Positions 1 to 9,444 of a stretch of 64,000 nucleotides of DNA are shown here, one piece after another. Every line of letters begins with the position of its first letter. Position 1 is the stretch's first letter. Both the position numbers and the translations under genes were made by a program. Source of the DNA: Paracoccus cavernae (GTDB taxonomy: Bacteria > Pseudomonadota > Alphaproteobacteria > Rhodobacterales > Rhodobacteraceae). The notes beneath the pieces were generated by a model. That model saw only the letters and a program-made list of their open reading frames with translations, had not been told where the DNA came from and ran no database searches. Location: positions 87,501 through 151,500 of the forward strand of contig JAUFRC010000002.1 of the NCBI GenBank assembly GCA_030410095.1, written 5' to 3'.

Positions 1-585
1 CGTATGAGAAACAACCGGCATTTTAGCCAACTCCAATAGAATACCGAGCGGCGGAGAGACCCCACCACGAACAGGCATCCGTGCATTTATGAAGAGCGTC
101 GCCATCAGGACCGGCAAATCCGGTTGTGCTTGAGCGATGGCAGGCACCCGTCCGGCTCAACCCCGAACCGGACAAATGCAGCGCTATTTCAACCAAAAAG
201 CGAAGTCAATTTTACAAGATCACGGCACAGTGCGACATTTTGTCAATCTGCATAAAATCCGGAAAAATTCCCGAAATAACGAGCTTTATTGATATAAATC
301 AAATCAATGAAGTGCCATTAACGATCATTATTCCGGATTTTCCCAGATTGTTTTGCCCTTTTTGTCTCGATAATTTTACAAATCATACAGTAGACATGCC
401 GCAGCGTCATCCTCGGGTGGATCAGAGGGGCGATCCGACTAGCGCCCAGTATTGCAACAACAAATCGCGTCCCCTTGCAGGCCCCGACTACGATCGCGCG
501 AAAGTGAGCGTTTCGTGAGCTCCCGTTTGCACGCAGGTCGGAACTTTTCCGCAGAGCGACTTTTGCGGCCCTCGCTGCGGCTATG
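1..585. other. AT-rich intergenic region, no convincing gene
   Basis: No reading frame here shows recognisable protein similarity. The stretch from about 180 to 400 is markedly richer in A and T than the flanking coding DNA, as expected of regulatory sequence. It contains a perfect FNR-type box at 289-302. On the minus strand an open frame starts with ATG at 106-104 and runs off the left edge for 35 codons without a stop. It could be the start of a gene lying to the left, but it has no clear ribosome binding site and I cannot assign it. Confidence 0.5.
289..302. promoter_or_regulatory. Perfect FNR/FnrL-type binding site
   Basis: The sequence TTGATATAAATCAA matches the FNR consensus TTGAT-N4-ATCAA without mismatch. 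A CATTAT hexamer at 326-331 is placed where a -10 element would lie if the box were centred near -41.5 of a rightward class II promoter, with start near 337. FNR-family regulators (FnrL in Rhodobacterales) activate genes when oxygen is low. No recognisable gene follows on the plus strand, so the target may be a small RNA, a short unrecognised gene, or a leftward gene outside the window. Confidence 0.6.
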
Positions 586-613
586 AAAAATCCCCGACAC
601 TTGCGCGTCGGGG
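586..613 (-). terminator. Intrinsic terminator of the RTX gene
   Basis: Read on the minus strand, a CCCCGAC / GTCGGGG hairpin (arms 607-613 and 592-598) is followed by ATTTTT. It lies about 25 bases past the stop codon of the leftward RTX gene and is a textbook Rho-independent terminator. Confidence 0.85.
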
Positions 614-636
614 GACAGGATGCTTGATCGTGAGCC

Positions 637-1374
637 TCACCAGATGAAGTCGTCGCGGTCCATCTGGTTGAGACGGTAATCCTCGACCACCAACTGATTG
701 GTCCCGATGGTGATCACCACATCATCACCCACCTGCCGCGCCGCAGAGCGGATATTGGCGAAGCTGTTGATCGCGGCAAAGCTCGACAGATCGATTTGAT
801 CCTCGTCGTTCTCGAAATCGGTAATGCGGTCGCGTCCCGCGTTGAAGACAAAGCGGTCCGCCCCCTCGCCACCGGTCAGCGTATCATTGCCGGCACCGCC
901 TGCGAGAAAGTCGTCCCCCTCGCCGCCGATCAGACGGTCATGGCCGTCCTCGCCGAACATGCGGTCATTGCCCTCGCCACCGTTGAGCACGTCATTGCCC
1001 GCACCGGAATAAGCGGTGTCGTTGCCTTCGCCGAGCGAGATATTGTCGCGCCCGTTGCCGCTGCGCACGAAATCGTTGCCCGAGCCTGCGGTGACATTGT
1101 TGTTGCCGTTGCCGGCAGTGATCGTGTCGTTGCCTTCACCGCCGAAGATCTTGTCGTTGCCGCCGCTTGCAGTGATGCGGTCATTGCCCGATCCGCCGCC
1201 AATCGTATTGTGGCCGCCGGTCACCGTAATGGTGTCATTGCCCTCGCCGCCGTCGATATAATCGTCACCACCGAGGCCGTTGATCGTGTCGTCGCCACTG
1301 CGGCCGAACAGGCGGTCGTTCTGGTTCGAGCCCGTGATGCGGTTGGAGTCGTCGTTTCCGTATCTGATAACCAT
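637..1374 (-). CDS. RTX (hemolysin-type calcium-binding) repeat protein
   Basis: A 245-residue acidic protein built almost entirely of glycine-aspartate nonapeptides of the GGxGxDxUx type, covering roughly residues 15 to 185. These fold as a calcium-binding parallel beta-roll. The tail contains DRFVFNAG and ITDFENDEDQIDL, the usual end of hemolysin-type repeat proteins. Such proteins normally leave the cell through a type I secretion channel using an uncleaved C-terminal signal; no ABC/MFP type I genes are in this window. I chose the ATG at 1374 because AAAAGGA lies just upstream, whereas the longer frame to 1482 has atypical sequence. No enzymatic domain is visible, so it may be a structural or adhesive surface protein. 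Confidence 0.85.
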   Translation of the reverse strand: MVIRYGNDDSNRITGSNQNDRLFGRSGDDTINGLGGDDYIDGGEGNDTITVTGGHNTIGGGSGNDRITASGGNDKIFGGEGNDTITAGNGNNNVTAGSGNDFVRSGNGRDNISLGEGNDTAYSGAGNDVLNGGEGNDRMFGEDGHDRLIGGEGDDFLAGGAGNDTLTGGEGADRFVFNAGRDRITDFENDEDQIDLSSFAAINSFANIRSAARQVGDDVVITIGTNQLVVEDYRLNQMDRDDFIW

Positions 1375-1557
1375 AGCTACATGTCCTTTTTCAAACACAA
1401 CCGGCATATGTCTGCGGCATGACGGTTCTGCGACAGTACGCTGCAGCAGTTTGTCGCAGCGCCCGCGGCAGGATCCGGGCATACCTCTCCCGTCCTCCGG
1501 TGCCGGTTTCCGAAGGGGGAATGCGTCGAATTTTCGGGTAATCGGGGCGGAGCGCCC

Positions 1558-2717
1558 TTAGCGCAGGGCCAACTTGCGGCCGACCTGCATCATACGCATC
1601 GCATCCTCGGCGGCGCGACGCAGCAGTTTGTCGCCCTTGGCAATCGCCTCGTCGAGCGAGCAGGGACGTTTCACGATCGAAGCGAAAGCGGCAATGCCGT
1701 GATCAAGCGTCTGGCGCGCGCCTTTGCCGATCGTTCCCGCCAAAGCGATGGTCGGAATGCCCAAAGCCTTGGCGCGACGGGCAACCTCGCAGGGCACCTT
1801 GCCATAGGGGCTTTGTCCGTCCAGCGAGCCTTCTGCCGTGATCACCAGATCCGCCCGTTCGAGCAGCCGGTCGAAGTCGAGATATTGCAGCATGATCTCG
1901 AAACGCGGATGCAGGGTGGCACCGGCAAAGGCGACCAGCCCCGCGCCGAGCCCGCCGGAGGCCCTGCCCCCTGCATCGCGCCAAGCTCGATCCCGAGCGA
2001 GGCCCTGATCACGGCGGCATAAGTCTCGAGACCGCGCTCGAGCACCACGACCTGCGCGGGGGTCGCGCCCTTTTGCGGACCAAAGACACGCGCCACGCCT
2101 TTCTGGCCAAGCAACATGTTGTGCCAGTTGACGGCGGCATCGATGCGGACCGAGGCCAGACGCGGATCAAGGCCGGAGACGTCAATCTGGGCAAGATCCT
2201 CCAACGCACCGCCGCCTTCGGGCAGCTCGCGTCCCTGCGCATCAAGAAGCCGCGCCCCGAGCGCGCGCGCCATCCCTGCGCCGCCGTCGTTGATCCCGCT
2301 GTCGCCGCAGCCGATCAGGATGCGTTCGACCCCGTGATCCAAAGCCGCCAGGATCAGCTCGCCCACGCCGCGGCTGGTCGTCAAAAGCGGGTTGCGGCGG
2401 TCGCGCGGTACCAGCGACAAACCGGCAGCCGCCGCCATTTCGATCACCGCCGTTTTCGGCCCGGCTCCGCCAAGCAGGCCCCAGAAGCCCGCAACCGGTG
2501 CGCCGACGGGTCCGGTGACACGCGCCTTGATGATGCGCCCGCCGGTCGCGTCGACCAGTGCTTCGGTCGTGCCTTCGCCGCCATCGACCATCGGTGCCGA
2601 GAGGATCTCGGCATCGGGCATCGCCTTGCGCACGCCGGACGAAATCGCCTTGGTCACCGCTTTGACGGAGAGGGATTCCTTGAACCCTGACGGGGCAATC
2701 AGAACAGTCAGCGACAT
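1558..2717 (-). CDS. Glycerate kinase, GarK/GlxK family (one frameshift)
   Basis: This enzyme phosphorylates D-glycerate to a phosphoglycerate and feeds glyoxylate or tartronate breakdown into glycolysis. The N-terminus reads LIAPSGFKESLSVKAV, the family signature. It is followed by a VDGGEGTTEAL motif, a glycine-rich GCGDSGINDGGAGMARALG segment, and a C-terminal TAEGSLDGQSPYGK motif. The frame breaks near 1960 in a G-run; adding one base restores 386 residues, a usual length for the family. The gene lies directly downstream of a leftward SLC13-type transporter, suggesting a coupled uptake and catabolism pair for a glycerate- or tartronate-related acid. Confidence 0.88.
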
Positions 2718-2831
2718 TTGCTTTCCTTTCGATGTTTCCTGAAGCGATTACGGCGGGGCGGTGGGTTTATTCCCGCAGACCGAAACTTTTTGAAAGTTCG
2801 CCAAAATCAGCGGGAATCCGTGCCTCGTAGA

Positions 2832-4293
2832 TCACGAGGCTGCCCGACCCGCCCTCGAGCGGTGTGGACATCCCCGCATGCCGCGCAATTGCGCGGGCCA
2901 GAGCGCCAAGGCGAAGATGACCAGCAAAAGCGTCACCACCGGCATCAGCGGCATGGCAAGCCGAAACAGATCCTTCTGCGTGAAGGTCGCGATATCGGCA
3001 TTGGCAAAGATCGCGACCGGCTTGGCCGAGGCCATCATCGTCTGACAAAAGCCGGTCCCCATGACCGCAATCAACACCATCAGCGCCGCGTCATGGCCCA
3101 AGCCCGCCAAGGGCAGCGCGACAGCAGGGATCAGCACCGCCGCACGGGCCGAACGCGAGGTGATGAAGAGATGCGCCGCAACCGCCACAAGCGACATCAG
3201 CACCGCCACCACCGGAAGACTACCGGCAAGCGACGCCGGCAAAACTCCGAGTGCCGCGCCCGCCAGCCATTGATCCGCTCCGCTCCGCGTCATGGCCTCG
3301 GCCAGAAGAACGGTCGCGGCCATATAGAGCAGAAGCTCGACATCAACGGCACGGAAGACCTCCTTTGTCTTGCGCGGCGTGAAGGGCTTCATGAGCAGGA
3401 CCAACGCCCCGATCAGCGCGGTCAACGACATGCCGATCCCGTGCCATTCGGTCGTCAGCCACAACAGGATCAAAAGGCCCAAAACCACCGCGATGCGGCG
3501 CTGGCGCGCGGATAATTCGGGGCTCTGCGCCGGAGCGGCGGGTACGGCGACCGGCAAGGCCCGCAGCGCAGGGGGCACGAAAAGCCACAGGATCAACAGC
3601 ACGCCTGCGAGGCTCGAAAGCAGCGCGAAAGGCAGGCCGAGCAGCGCCCAGTCCAGATAGCCGAGGCCAAGGCCGGTCGTGGCGCGGATGCTCTCGACCG
3701 CCAGAAGATGCGCGCCCGCACCGATGAGCGACCCGCCCGCCGACAGAAGGATCACCGTCGGAAAGATCAATGCGAGCGGTTTGACCAGACGCGGATCAGG
3801 CAAGGCCCCGCCAGCGCCAGAAAGACCGGCATCAACAGCGCTGCCCGCCCCGAGGTCGAGGGCAGAACGAACGCCGTCGCGGCAATCGCCACGGTCAGCG
3901 CCAAAGCGAAAAGATCAAAGCGCATCGGACGGCGCAGGACGCGCGCCAGAAGACGCTCGGTCAGCTGCGCCTCTTTCAGAACTGCGCCAATGACGAAGGC
4001 CGAAAGCAAGAGCCAGATCAGCTCGCTGCCGAGGGCAGAGAAGAGCACCTCCTCGCTGAGAACACCGGCAAAAACAAGGCCGAGGACCGCGACCAGCGCC
4101 ACGACCGATTCCGGCAGACGCGTCCCGATCCAGCCGAGCATGGCCAGCGCCACGGCAATCAACGCGGCGCGCGCCTCGAAGGGTAATGCGCCGGGCAGCG
4201 TCAGGCCGAAAACGATAACCCCGCCCCTGCCCCGATCAGGGCAAGCCGGCGCGGTGCGGGAAAAGCGGGGATGGATAGGCGCAATGTGGTCAT
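2832..4293 (-). CDS. SLC13/DASS-family anion permease (two frameshifts)
   Basis: A polytopic inner-membrane transporter of the divalent anion:sodium symporter family, which imports dicarboxylates, related acids or sulfate. Hydrophobic helices fill the sequence. The first half contains LPSTSGRAALLMPV and the second half ITSRSARAAVLIPAV, the paired hairpin motifs that bind sodium and substrate. Frames break near 4225 and near 3800, each in a G/C run; with both repaired the protein is about 487 residues, typical for the family. The start at 4293 is the ATG before TLRLSIPAF. The last residues are uncertain because another frame stays open to 2767. The neighbouring glycerate kinase suggests an organic-acid substrate, which is inference. 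Confidence 0.78.
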
Positions 4294-4367
4294 GACAATC
4301 TCCGTCGGGCATTGTCGTGACTACGCGGCCGCGCAGGAATTATTCCCGCACCCTCCGGCGCAAGGAC

Positions 4368-4403
4368 AAAGGCCCGCACCGCAGGTTGCGGTGACGGGCC
4401 TTT
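4368..4403 (-). terminator. Bidirectional-type hairpin terminator after the anti-sigma gene
   Basis: AAAGGCCCG and CGGGCCTTT form a strong stem enclosing a second short CACC/GGTG pairing. It lies 27 bases past the stop of the leftward anti-sigma gene and ahead of the transporter gene, so it separates the two transcription units. Confidence 0.75.
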
Positions 4404-4430
4404 GATCATGCGTCGGGATTGCAGCGCGGG

Positions 4431-5180
4431 TTAGCGCGCCAATGCCGCCGCCTCGGCTTCGGGGGTCAAGGGCTCGCCAAGCGGGGCCAAAGCCGCATCG
4501 AGCGCCTCGAGACCTTCGGAAACCGCCGTATAGCCCCCGAGCTCGGGCCGCTCGACCGCCACTGCGAAACGCTGCCGCCATTGCTCGCCTTCGCGGCAGG
4601 CAATGGTGATCTCCGCGACATCGCCGTCGGTAATTTCATATTCGCGGCAAAATGCGTCCTGCTGATACGAAGCGATCATCGTCAGCTCGCGACCATCGCC
4701 CAGAACTCTGGTTTCACCCGAAGGAAGCCCCTCGATCGCGGCGATCTGCTCGGTGGCCAGCCCACCGCCATCGGGGCCAAATCCGAACCAGCCAAGCGCG
4801 ATCACCGCGCAAGCGGCGACGGCGGCAGCCGCAATCCACGGCTTGCGATTGGTATTGGCGGCCAGCGGAACCACGATTGCCCCCTGCCCCGAAACCCGTT
4901 GCGGCAGGCGGCACCCCGCGTGCGGCCGGCCGATCGACCGCGCTTTCGTCCTGCCGCCCCGAGGCCGCGCGGATCATCGCGATCAGCGCCGCGTCGCCGG
5001 CCGCCGGTGACGAGAGATCATCCCCGCCATGCCGCCGAGCAGCCGCCGCGTTTCGCTGAAGGGCCGCAGCCGCGCCTGCAGTCCGGGGTCGGCGGCAAGC
5101 GCCGCTTCTACTGCGGCCGCCTCGGCCTGATCCAGTTCGCCATCCGCATAGGCCATGAGGGTTTCGTCACTGATCGACAT
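4431..5180 (-). CDS. Membrane anti-sigma factor (two compensating frameshifts)
   Basis: The N-terminus, MSISDETLMAYADGELD, is the cytoplasmic anti-sigma domain start seen in RsiW/ChrR-like regulators encoded beside ECF sigma factors. A single membrane helix (WIAAAAVAACAVIALGWFGF, about 4775-4840) is followed by a roughly 115-residue periplasmic region with two cysteines (AFCREY and ITIACREG). The reading frame leaves and returns between about 4985 and 4870, so two indels compensate and the protein is about 249 residues. It follows the sigma gene by 51 bases in the same direction. It is expected to hold the sigma factor inactive until an envelope signal; the inducing signal is unknown. Confidence 0.75.
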
Positions 5181-5231
5181 CTCTGATCCTCGTCATCGCA
5201 AAGGGGGCGTATCCCGACTACGTCCGACGCC

Positions 5232-5723
5232 TCATTCTATTCCCAATTTTTCCGACAAAGCGCGCCGCGCCCGCGCAAGGCGGCTCATTACCGTCCCTTT
5301 CGGGATGTCGAGCACCTCGGCGGCTTCGGCATAGCTCAGCTCTTCGACGCAAACGAGATGGAGGATCTCGCGCTGTTCCTCGGGCAGTTCCGCCATCGCG
5401 GCCTCGACCGAACGCAACATCAGCCGTGCCTCGATCGCCTTGGAGGGATCGGTCGGCAGAGCCTCGGGCATCTCGAAAACATCGACCTCGGTCCCTGCGG
5501 TTTTGCGCCGCCGCGTCAGGTCGATGAAGGCATTGCGCATGATGCGGAAAAGCCAGGGCTCGAGCTTTTGCGAAGGATCATAGCCCGCCGCTCCGGCAAT
5601 CGCGCGCTCGACCGTGATCTGAACCAAATCGTCTGCGATGTCATGTCGCCGTGACAGCGCGAGGCCAAACCTGCGAAGGTTCGGCAGAAGGCGAACCAAT
5701 GCCTCGCCGAAGGCCGAATCCAT
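5232..5723 (-). CDS. ECF-type RNA polymerase sigma factor
   Basis: A 163-residue sigma-70 protein with only regions 2 and 4. Region 2 includes RHDIADDLVQITVERAI and the WLFRIMRNAFID core-binding and -10 recognition helices. Region 4 includes LPEEQREILHLV and the recognition helix in YAEAAEVLDIPKGTVMSRL. ECF factors redirect polymerase to a small stress or envelope regulon. I start at the ATG at 5723 because GGAG lies 8 bases upstream; an in-frame TTG two codons earlier is less likely. The gene is intact. It is divergent from the subtilase, with 94 bases shared between the two starts, and co-directional with its anti-sigma gene. Confidence 0.9.
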   Translation of the reverse strand: MDSAFGEALVRLLPNLRRFGLALSRRHDIADDLVQITVERAIAGAAGYDPSQKLEPWLFRIMRNAFIDLTRRRKTAGTEVDVFEMPEALPTDPSKAIEARLMLRSVEAAMAELPEEQREILHLVCVEELSYAEAAEVLDIPKGTVMSRLARARRALSEKLGIE

Positions 5724-5817
5724 CACCAAACTCCAGAACTGAAAAAATTTGATCTATGCGGGATTATTACAAAGCAGCGCGCGTAGATGTCCAGCAAGCT
5801 TATGACCGGAGGCATTC

Positions 5818-7064
5818 ATGATCCGCATTCTGCTTATTGCCGCAGTGGCCCTGTCCGGCTGGTTGATGGTGCCCGACCCCGCGCGCAATTTCGGCTTCGT
5901 CGTCGCCACAGCTTGGGCCGACGACGATGATGATGACGACGACGACGCGCCCGTCAGGCGCCGCCCCGCGCCGGTCCGTGCGGCCCCCTGCCTGCTTTCG
6001 CCCCCAATGAAGTGCTGGCGCACGGGTTGATCGAAAGCGATATCGCGCGGCTCGAAAGCGAAGGGTTCGCGCTGCTGCAGACCCGTGTTCTGGTCGATGG
6101 CGCCATGAGCCACCGCCTGCGCAAACCCGCGCGCCTCTCGATGCTGCAGGCACGGGCCCATCTGCGGCAAGAGCTTGGAAAACCCGCCGATTTCAATCAC
6201 TACTACCGCCCCAACAAGGACGCGGCCAACCCGCCTGCCTGCAAAGGCAGCGCCTGCCCTGCTCGCGAAATGCTGGACTGGCCGCAAGCGACCTCCGGCT
6301 GCGGAACGCCGCCGCTTATCGGCATGGTCGACACCGGCCTGAACCCCGATCACGCGGTTTTCGCCGATGCCGCGATCGAGCTGCACCGCATCGGACCAAA
6401 GGCCAATGCCTCGGGCCTGATCCACGGCACGGCGGTCGCCTCGCTACTGGTCGGAGATCCGACAAGCCGCACACCGGGCCTTGTTCCGGGAGCGAGGCTG
6501 ATCGCTGTCGATGCCTTCCACAAGGCGAAATCCGACGAGCGCATGGACGCCTTCTCGCTGATCGAAGCGCTCGACCTCTTGGCGCAAAAGGGCGTGCGGA
6601 TCATTAATCTGTCCTTCGCGGGGCCGGAAAATGCCGCCCTTGCCGAGCAGCTGCGCGCCCTTGACCATCAAGGCATCGTCCTCGTGGCGGCAGCGGGAAA
6701 CTCCGGCCCTGCCGCCAAACCCGCCTACCCTGCCGCTTACGATTTTGTTGTCGCCGTAACCGCTGTCGACCGTCGCAGCCAGATCTACCGCCGCGCCAAT
6801 CGCGGCGAACATATCGACCTCGCGGCGCCGGGGGTCGAGGTTTGGACCGCGACATCCGTTAGCGGTGCCCGCACCCAGACGGGCACTTCGTTCGCCGCTC
6901 CCTTCGTCACCGCCGCGGCGGCTCTTCTGCTGCAAAAGAACCCGCAGATGACCCCGTCCGAGGTGCGGCGGGCGCTCGAAAACGGCGCCACCGATCTCGG
7001 CCGTCAGGGGCCGGATGCAGTATTCGGACATGGGCTGATCGCGCCGCCAAACCCCTGCAGCTGA
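5818..7064 (+). CDS. Secreted subtilisin-like serine protease, S8 family (one frameshift)
   Basis: An exported protease of about 415 residues after repair. The signal peptide (MIRILLIAAVALSGWLMV) is followed by an unusual run of nine aspartates and then a linker. The catalytic triad is visible: Asp in LIGMVDTGLNPDH, His in IHGTAVASLL, and Ser in TGTSFAAPFVTAAAA. The oxyanion-hole Asn lies in LVAAAGNSGPA. The frame breaks near 5990 in a C-run. CGGAGG at 5807-5812 supports the ATG at 5818. It is divergent from the ECF sigma/anti-sigma pair and could be a target of, or a sensor for, that pair; this link is inferred from position only. Confidence 0.88.
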
Positions 7065-7092
7065 ACGCGCGCCGGGGCACTAGGTGCCGGCC

Positions 7093-8100
7093 TCAGCGTC
7101 GCTTGTTGCGGTCGACCACGACACGATTGCCGCGCGGGCCGGTCATCACCGGCGTATTGTCGCGGTTCTCGTCTGCGAGCTTGCGCCAACGCTCGAGCCG
7201 CTCGGGATCAAGCTTGCCCGCTTCGACCGCAGCGCGCACGGCACAGCCCGGCTCGTGGGCATGGGTACAGTCACGGAAACGGCACTGCGGGGCCAGCTCG
7301 GTAATCTCCTCGAAGAGAACTCCGATCCCGCCCGCCACGTCGCTGACATGCAGCGTCCGCATGCCCGGCGTGTCGATCACCCAGCCGCCCGTCGCCAGAC
7401 CGTGAAGCGAACGCGAGGTCGTCGTATGCCGCCCTTTGGCGTCATCTTCGCGAATTCCGCCGGTCAACTGCTCCTCGTCGGACGCCTTTTCGGCGAGCGT
7501 GTTCAAAAGCGTTGACTTTCCCACTCCGGAGGAGCCGACCAGCGCCACCGTCTGCCCTGCCCCGCACCAAGGCGCAAGCAGAAGCCGCGCTTCTGCCGTC
7601 AGGCCGTTGAGGCTGACAACGGGCAGATCCCGCTGCAAGCCTTGGGCCGCTTGCAGATAGTCCTGCGGGCTGTCCGCCTTATCGGCCTTGGTGAGCACGA
7701 TCACCGGATCGGTGCCGGCCTCGTTTGCAAGCGCGAGATAGCGCTCCAATCGCGCCGCGTTGAAATCGGCATTGCAGGAGGTCACGATGAAAAGCGTGTC
7801 CACATTGGCCGCGATCAACTGCTGGAACCGAGCGCCCTCGGTTCTCCGCTGAAGCAAGGTTTTCCGTTCAAGCCGGCGACGCAACATGCGGGTATCAGCA
7901 TCGACGAGCACCCAGTCTCCCACGGCGAAATCCATGGTTTTGACATGGAGCGGCAGCTCGAGCCGGACGCTGCCCGATAGACCAACCGCATTCATCCGCG
8001 ATCGATGAACCGCCGCAATCCGCATCGGGACCAGCGCAGCCTCGTCGGCCGCGCGCTGCTCTTCGAAGAATTCCGTCCAGCCAAAGGTCTCAAGCGACAT
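7093..8100 (-). CDS. rsgA: Ribosome small-subunit-dependent GTPase RsgA
   Basis: A circularly permuted GTPase that checks maturation of the 30S subunit. An N-terminal OB-fold region is followed by G4 (VLTKADKAD), then G1 (ALVGSSGVGKSTLLN), G2/switch residues (GRHTTTSRS) and G3 (VIDTPGMRTL), the permuted order diagnostic of RsgA/YjeQ. The C-terminal zinc-binding motif is seen in CRFRDCTHAHEPGCAV. I start at the ATG at 8100 because SLETFGWTEFFEEQ resembles the usual N-terminus, giving 335 residues. In-frame ATGs at 8127 and 8139 are alternatives. The gene is intact and ends 29 bases from the convergent subtilase stop. Confidence 0.93.
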   Translation of the reverse strand: MSLETFGWTEFFEEQRAADEAALVPMRIAAVHRSRMNAVGLSGSVRLELPLHVKTMDFAVGDWVLVDADTRMLRRRLERKTLLQRRTEGARFQQLIAANVDTLFIVTSCNADFNAARLERYLALANEAGTDPVIVLTKADKADSPQDYLQAAQGLQRDLPVVSLNGLTAEARLLLAPWCGAGQTVALVGSSGVGKSTLLNTLAEKASDEEQLTGGIREDDAKGRHTTTSRSLHGLATGGWVIDTPGMRTLHVSDVAGGIGVLFEEITELAPQCRFRDCTHAHEPGCAVRAAVEAGKLDPERLERWRKLADENRDNTPVMTGPRGNRVVVDRNKRR

Positions 8101-8260
8101 GAAGGTTTTGTCCGATTGTAATGTCATGTCGATCTGCATGAAGCGAGCAGATGCCGGATGCAAGCTTTTCCGTTGGACGGGGCTTTCCCGGGGCCTACCG
8201 CCCGCGTGACGTGAGCGCACGGGAATTGAACAAATTGAGAACAATGTTGTCTGTGAAAAG

Positions 8261-8299
8261 AAAACCGCGCGACAGCCTATTCAGCAACCGCGCGGTTTT
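8261..8299 (-). terminator. Intrinsic terminator of the parAB operon
   Basis: AAAACCGCGCG (8261-8271) and CGCGCGGTTTT (8289-8299) form an 11-bp stem with a 17-base loop. On the minus strand it ends in a T-rich tract, placing a terminator about 50 bases after the parB stop. Confidence 0.75.
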
Positions 8300-8333
8300 C
8301 GAGTTTTAGAAAAGTCTCGATTTCAGAAAAACC

Positions 8334-8347
8334 TTCCCCGCGGGGAA
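8334..8347. repeat. Perfect 14-bp palindrome TTCCCCGCGGGGAA, candidate parS
   Basis: This perfect palindrome lies 4 bases beyond the parB stop codon. Single-mismatch copies occur inside parA at 9751-9764 (TTCCCCGTGGGGAA) and 10542-10555 (TTCCCCGCCGGGAA). Repeated palindromes in and beside a plasmid parAB operon are the expected form of a ParB-binding centromere. It has no U-tract, which argues against a terminator. Confidence 0.5.
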
Positions 8348-8351
8348 TGCG

Positions 8352-9444
8352 TCATTCGATCTCTTCCAGGAACACCTTGACCGCGGCCTCGAGTTTCCTG
8401 CGGTTGATCGCGGAAAAGTCACGGGCGAGTCGAATTTCCAGCCGACCGTTAGCGGCCGTGCATTTTGCCGCGCCCTGAGGTCGCTCGATCTGGAAAGTCG
8501 TCTTGGCCTTCCCGTTCGACTGCAACTCTCCTTCATCGCCAGTCTTGACTTTGGCCCGTGCCGCGCCGGTAGGCTCGGCGAAGCCGCGTAGAACCTGCAA
8601 CTCGTCCGCAGCCGTCCGCCCGTGCCACCCCTCAATTCGGCACGGATCGCATCCGACAACCCGTCGACCTCCTGAAGTCGCGCGACGAGAGCCAGACCCA
8701 AAGCACGCGGAATTTCGGCTATATGATGCAGATCATCACCCAGTTCGTCGACCAGCTTGATGAACGAGCGGATGTAGCTTCTCTTCTGATAACCAGCTGA
8801 TTTAAAAAGAAAAGATACTGACTTCTCCGGATCGCTTTCGTCAGTGTTCGGATCGCGGGCATAGTTCAACGCGAGCTGGGCCATCTCGCCGAACGAGATG
8901 TCCTTGCGGACCATATTCTCGTCAACCATCCTTCGGTAGAGCGCCTCGAGGACATCACCCCGCGCCGCAATCCCTGCAGGAATGCTCGCCCATTGCTCGT
9001 GATCGCCGGTCTCGTCGAGCAGAATGCGATAGGCAGAAAGCCTGCGCCAGCCTTGAATGAGCTCGTAATTTCCGTCATCCCGCGGCTCGACCTGAATCGG
9101 GTTTGAAAGCCCGATATCTCGAATAGAGACCACCAACTCGGTCAGTTCCGGATCATCGCCCGGGGCGCGGTCGCGGATCAGTTTGTCCGTGACGATCCGG
9201 TCAAGAGGAATCAGATCGGTGATCAACCCGGCTTTTTCAGGCGAACATGCTCCTTGGCCAGAGCATCGTTTTCCGCCCGAATTTCCGCCTCGATACGGGC
9301 CCGTTCCCGTGTGCTCTCGACGGTTTCCGAAATGGCGGTCGCCATCGGACCACGGCGGGCATCACGCGCGGCGGCCGCCGGTTCGGCCTGCACGTTATCC
9401 TCAAAGGGCATATCCATATCGAAGACGCGACGCTTCCTGCTCAT
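8352..9444 (-). CDS. parB: Plasmid partition protein ParB, RepB-like (two frameshifts)
   Basis: ParB-type CTPase and centromere-binding protein of a DnaA-like Rhodobacterales replicon, about 364 residues after repair. It begins MSRKRRVFDMDMPFED with an RRGPMATAISE segment that resembles the ParA-contacting N-terminus. The ParB/Srx core follows (LIPLDRIVTDKLIRDR, NPIQVE, ELIQGWRRLSAYR), then the helix-turn-helix region (FGEMAQLALNY, KRSYIRSFIKL). The C-terminus (RDFSAINRRKLEAAVKVFLEEIE) is the dimer domain. Frames break near 9230 and near 8620. The start ATG at 9444 overlaps the parA stop as ATGA, so the two genes are translationally coupled. Confidence 0.88.

Noticed and set aside
1..106. Minus-strand open frame of 35 codons leaving the left edge as a real gene
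   Set aside because: No Shine-Dalgarno sequence precedes the ATG at 106 and no family is recognisable from so short a piece; kept only as a note in the intergenic entry.
126..518. 130-codon open frame on the plus strand in the left intergenic region
   Set aside because: Low-GC sequence with no recognisable motif, no ribosome binding site, and it spans the FNR box; it looks like chance openness of non-coding DNA.
2767..3048. Alternative C-terminal reading frame for the SLC13 permease, or a separate 34-residue gene
   Set aside because: Ending the permease at 2832 restores the expected ~487 residues; the extra frame has no start signal or recognisable content.
8334..8347. TTCCCCGCGGGGAA as a terminator stem
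   Set aside because: There is no loop and no U-tract, and a much better terminator lies at 8261-8299; the repeated copies in parA favour a protein-binding site.
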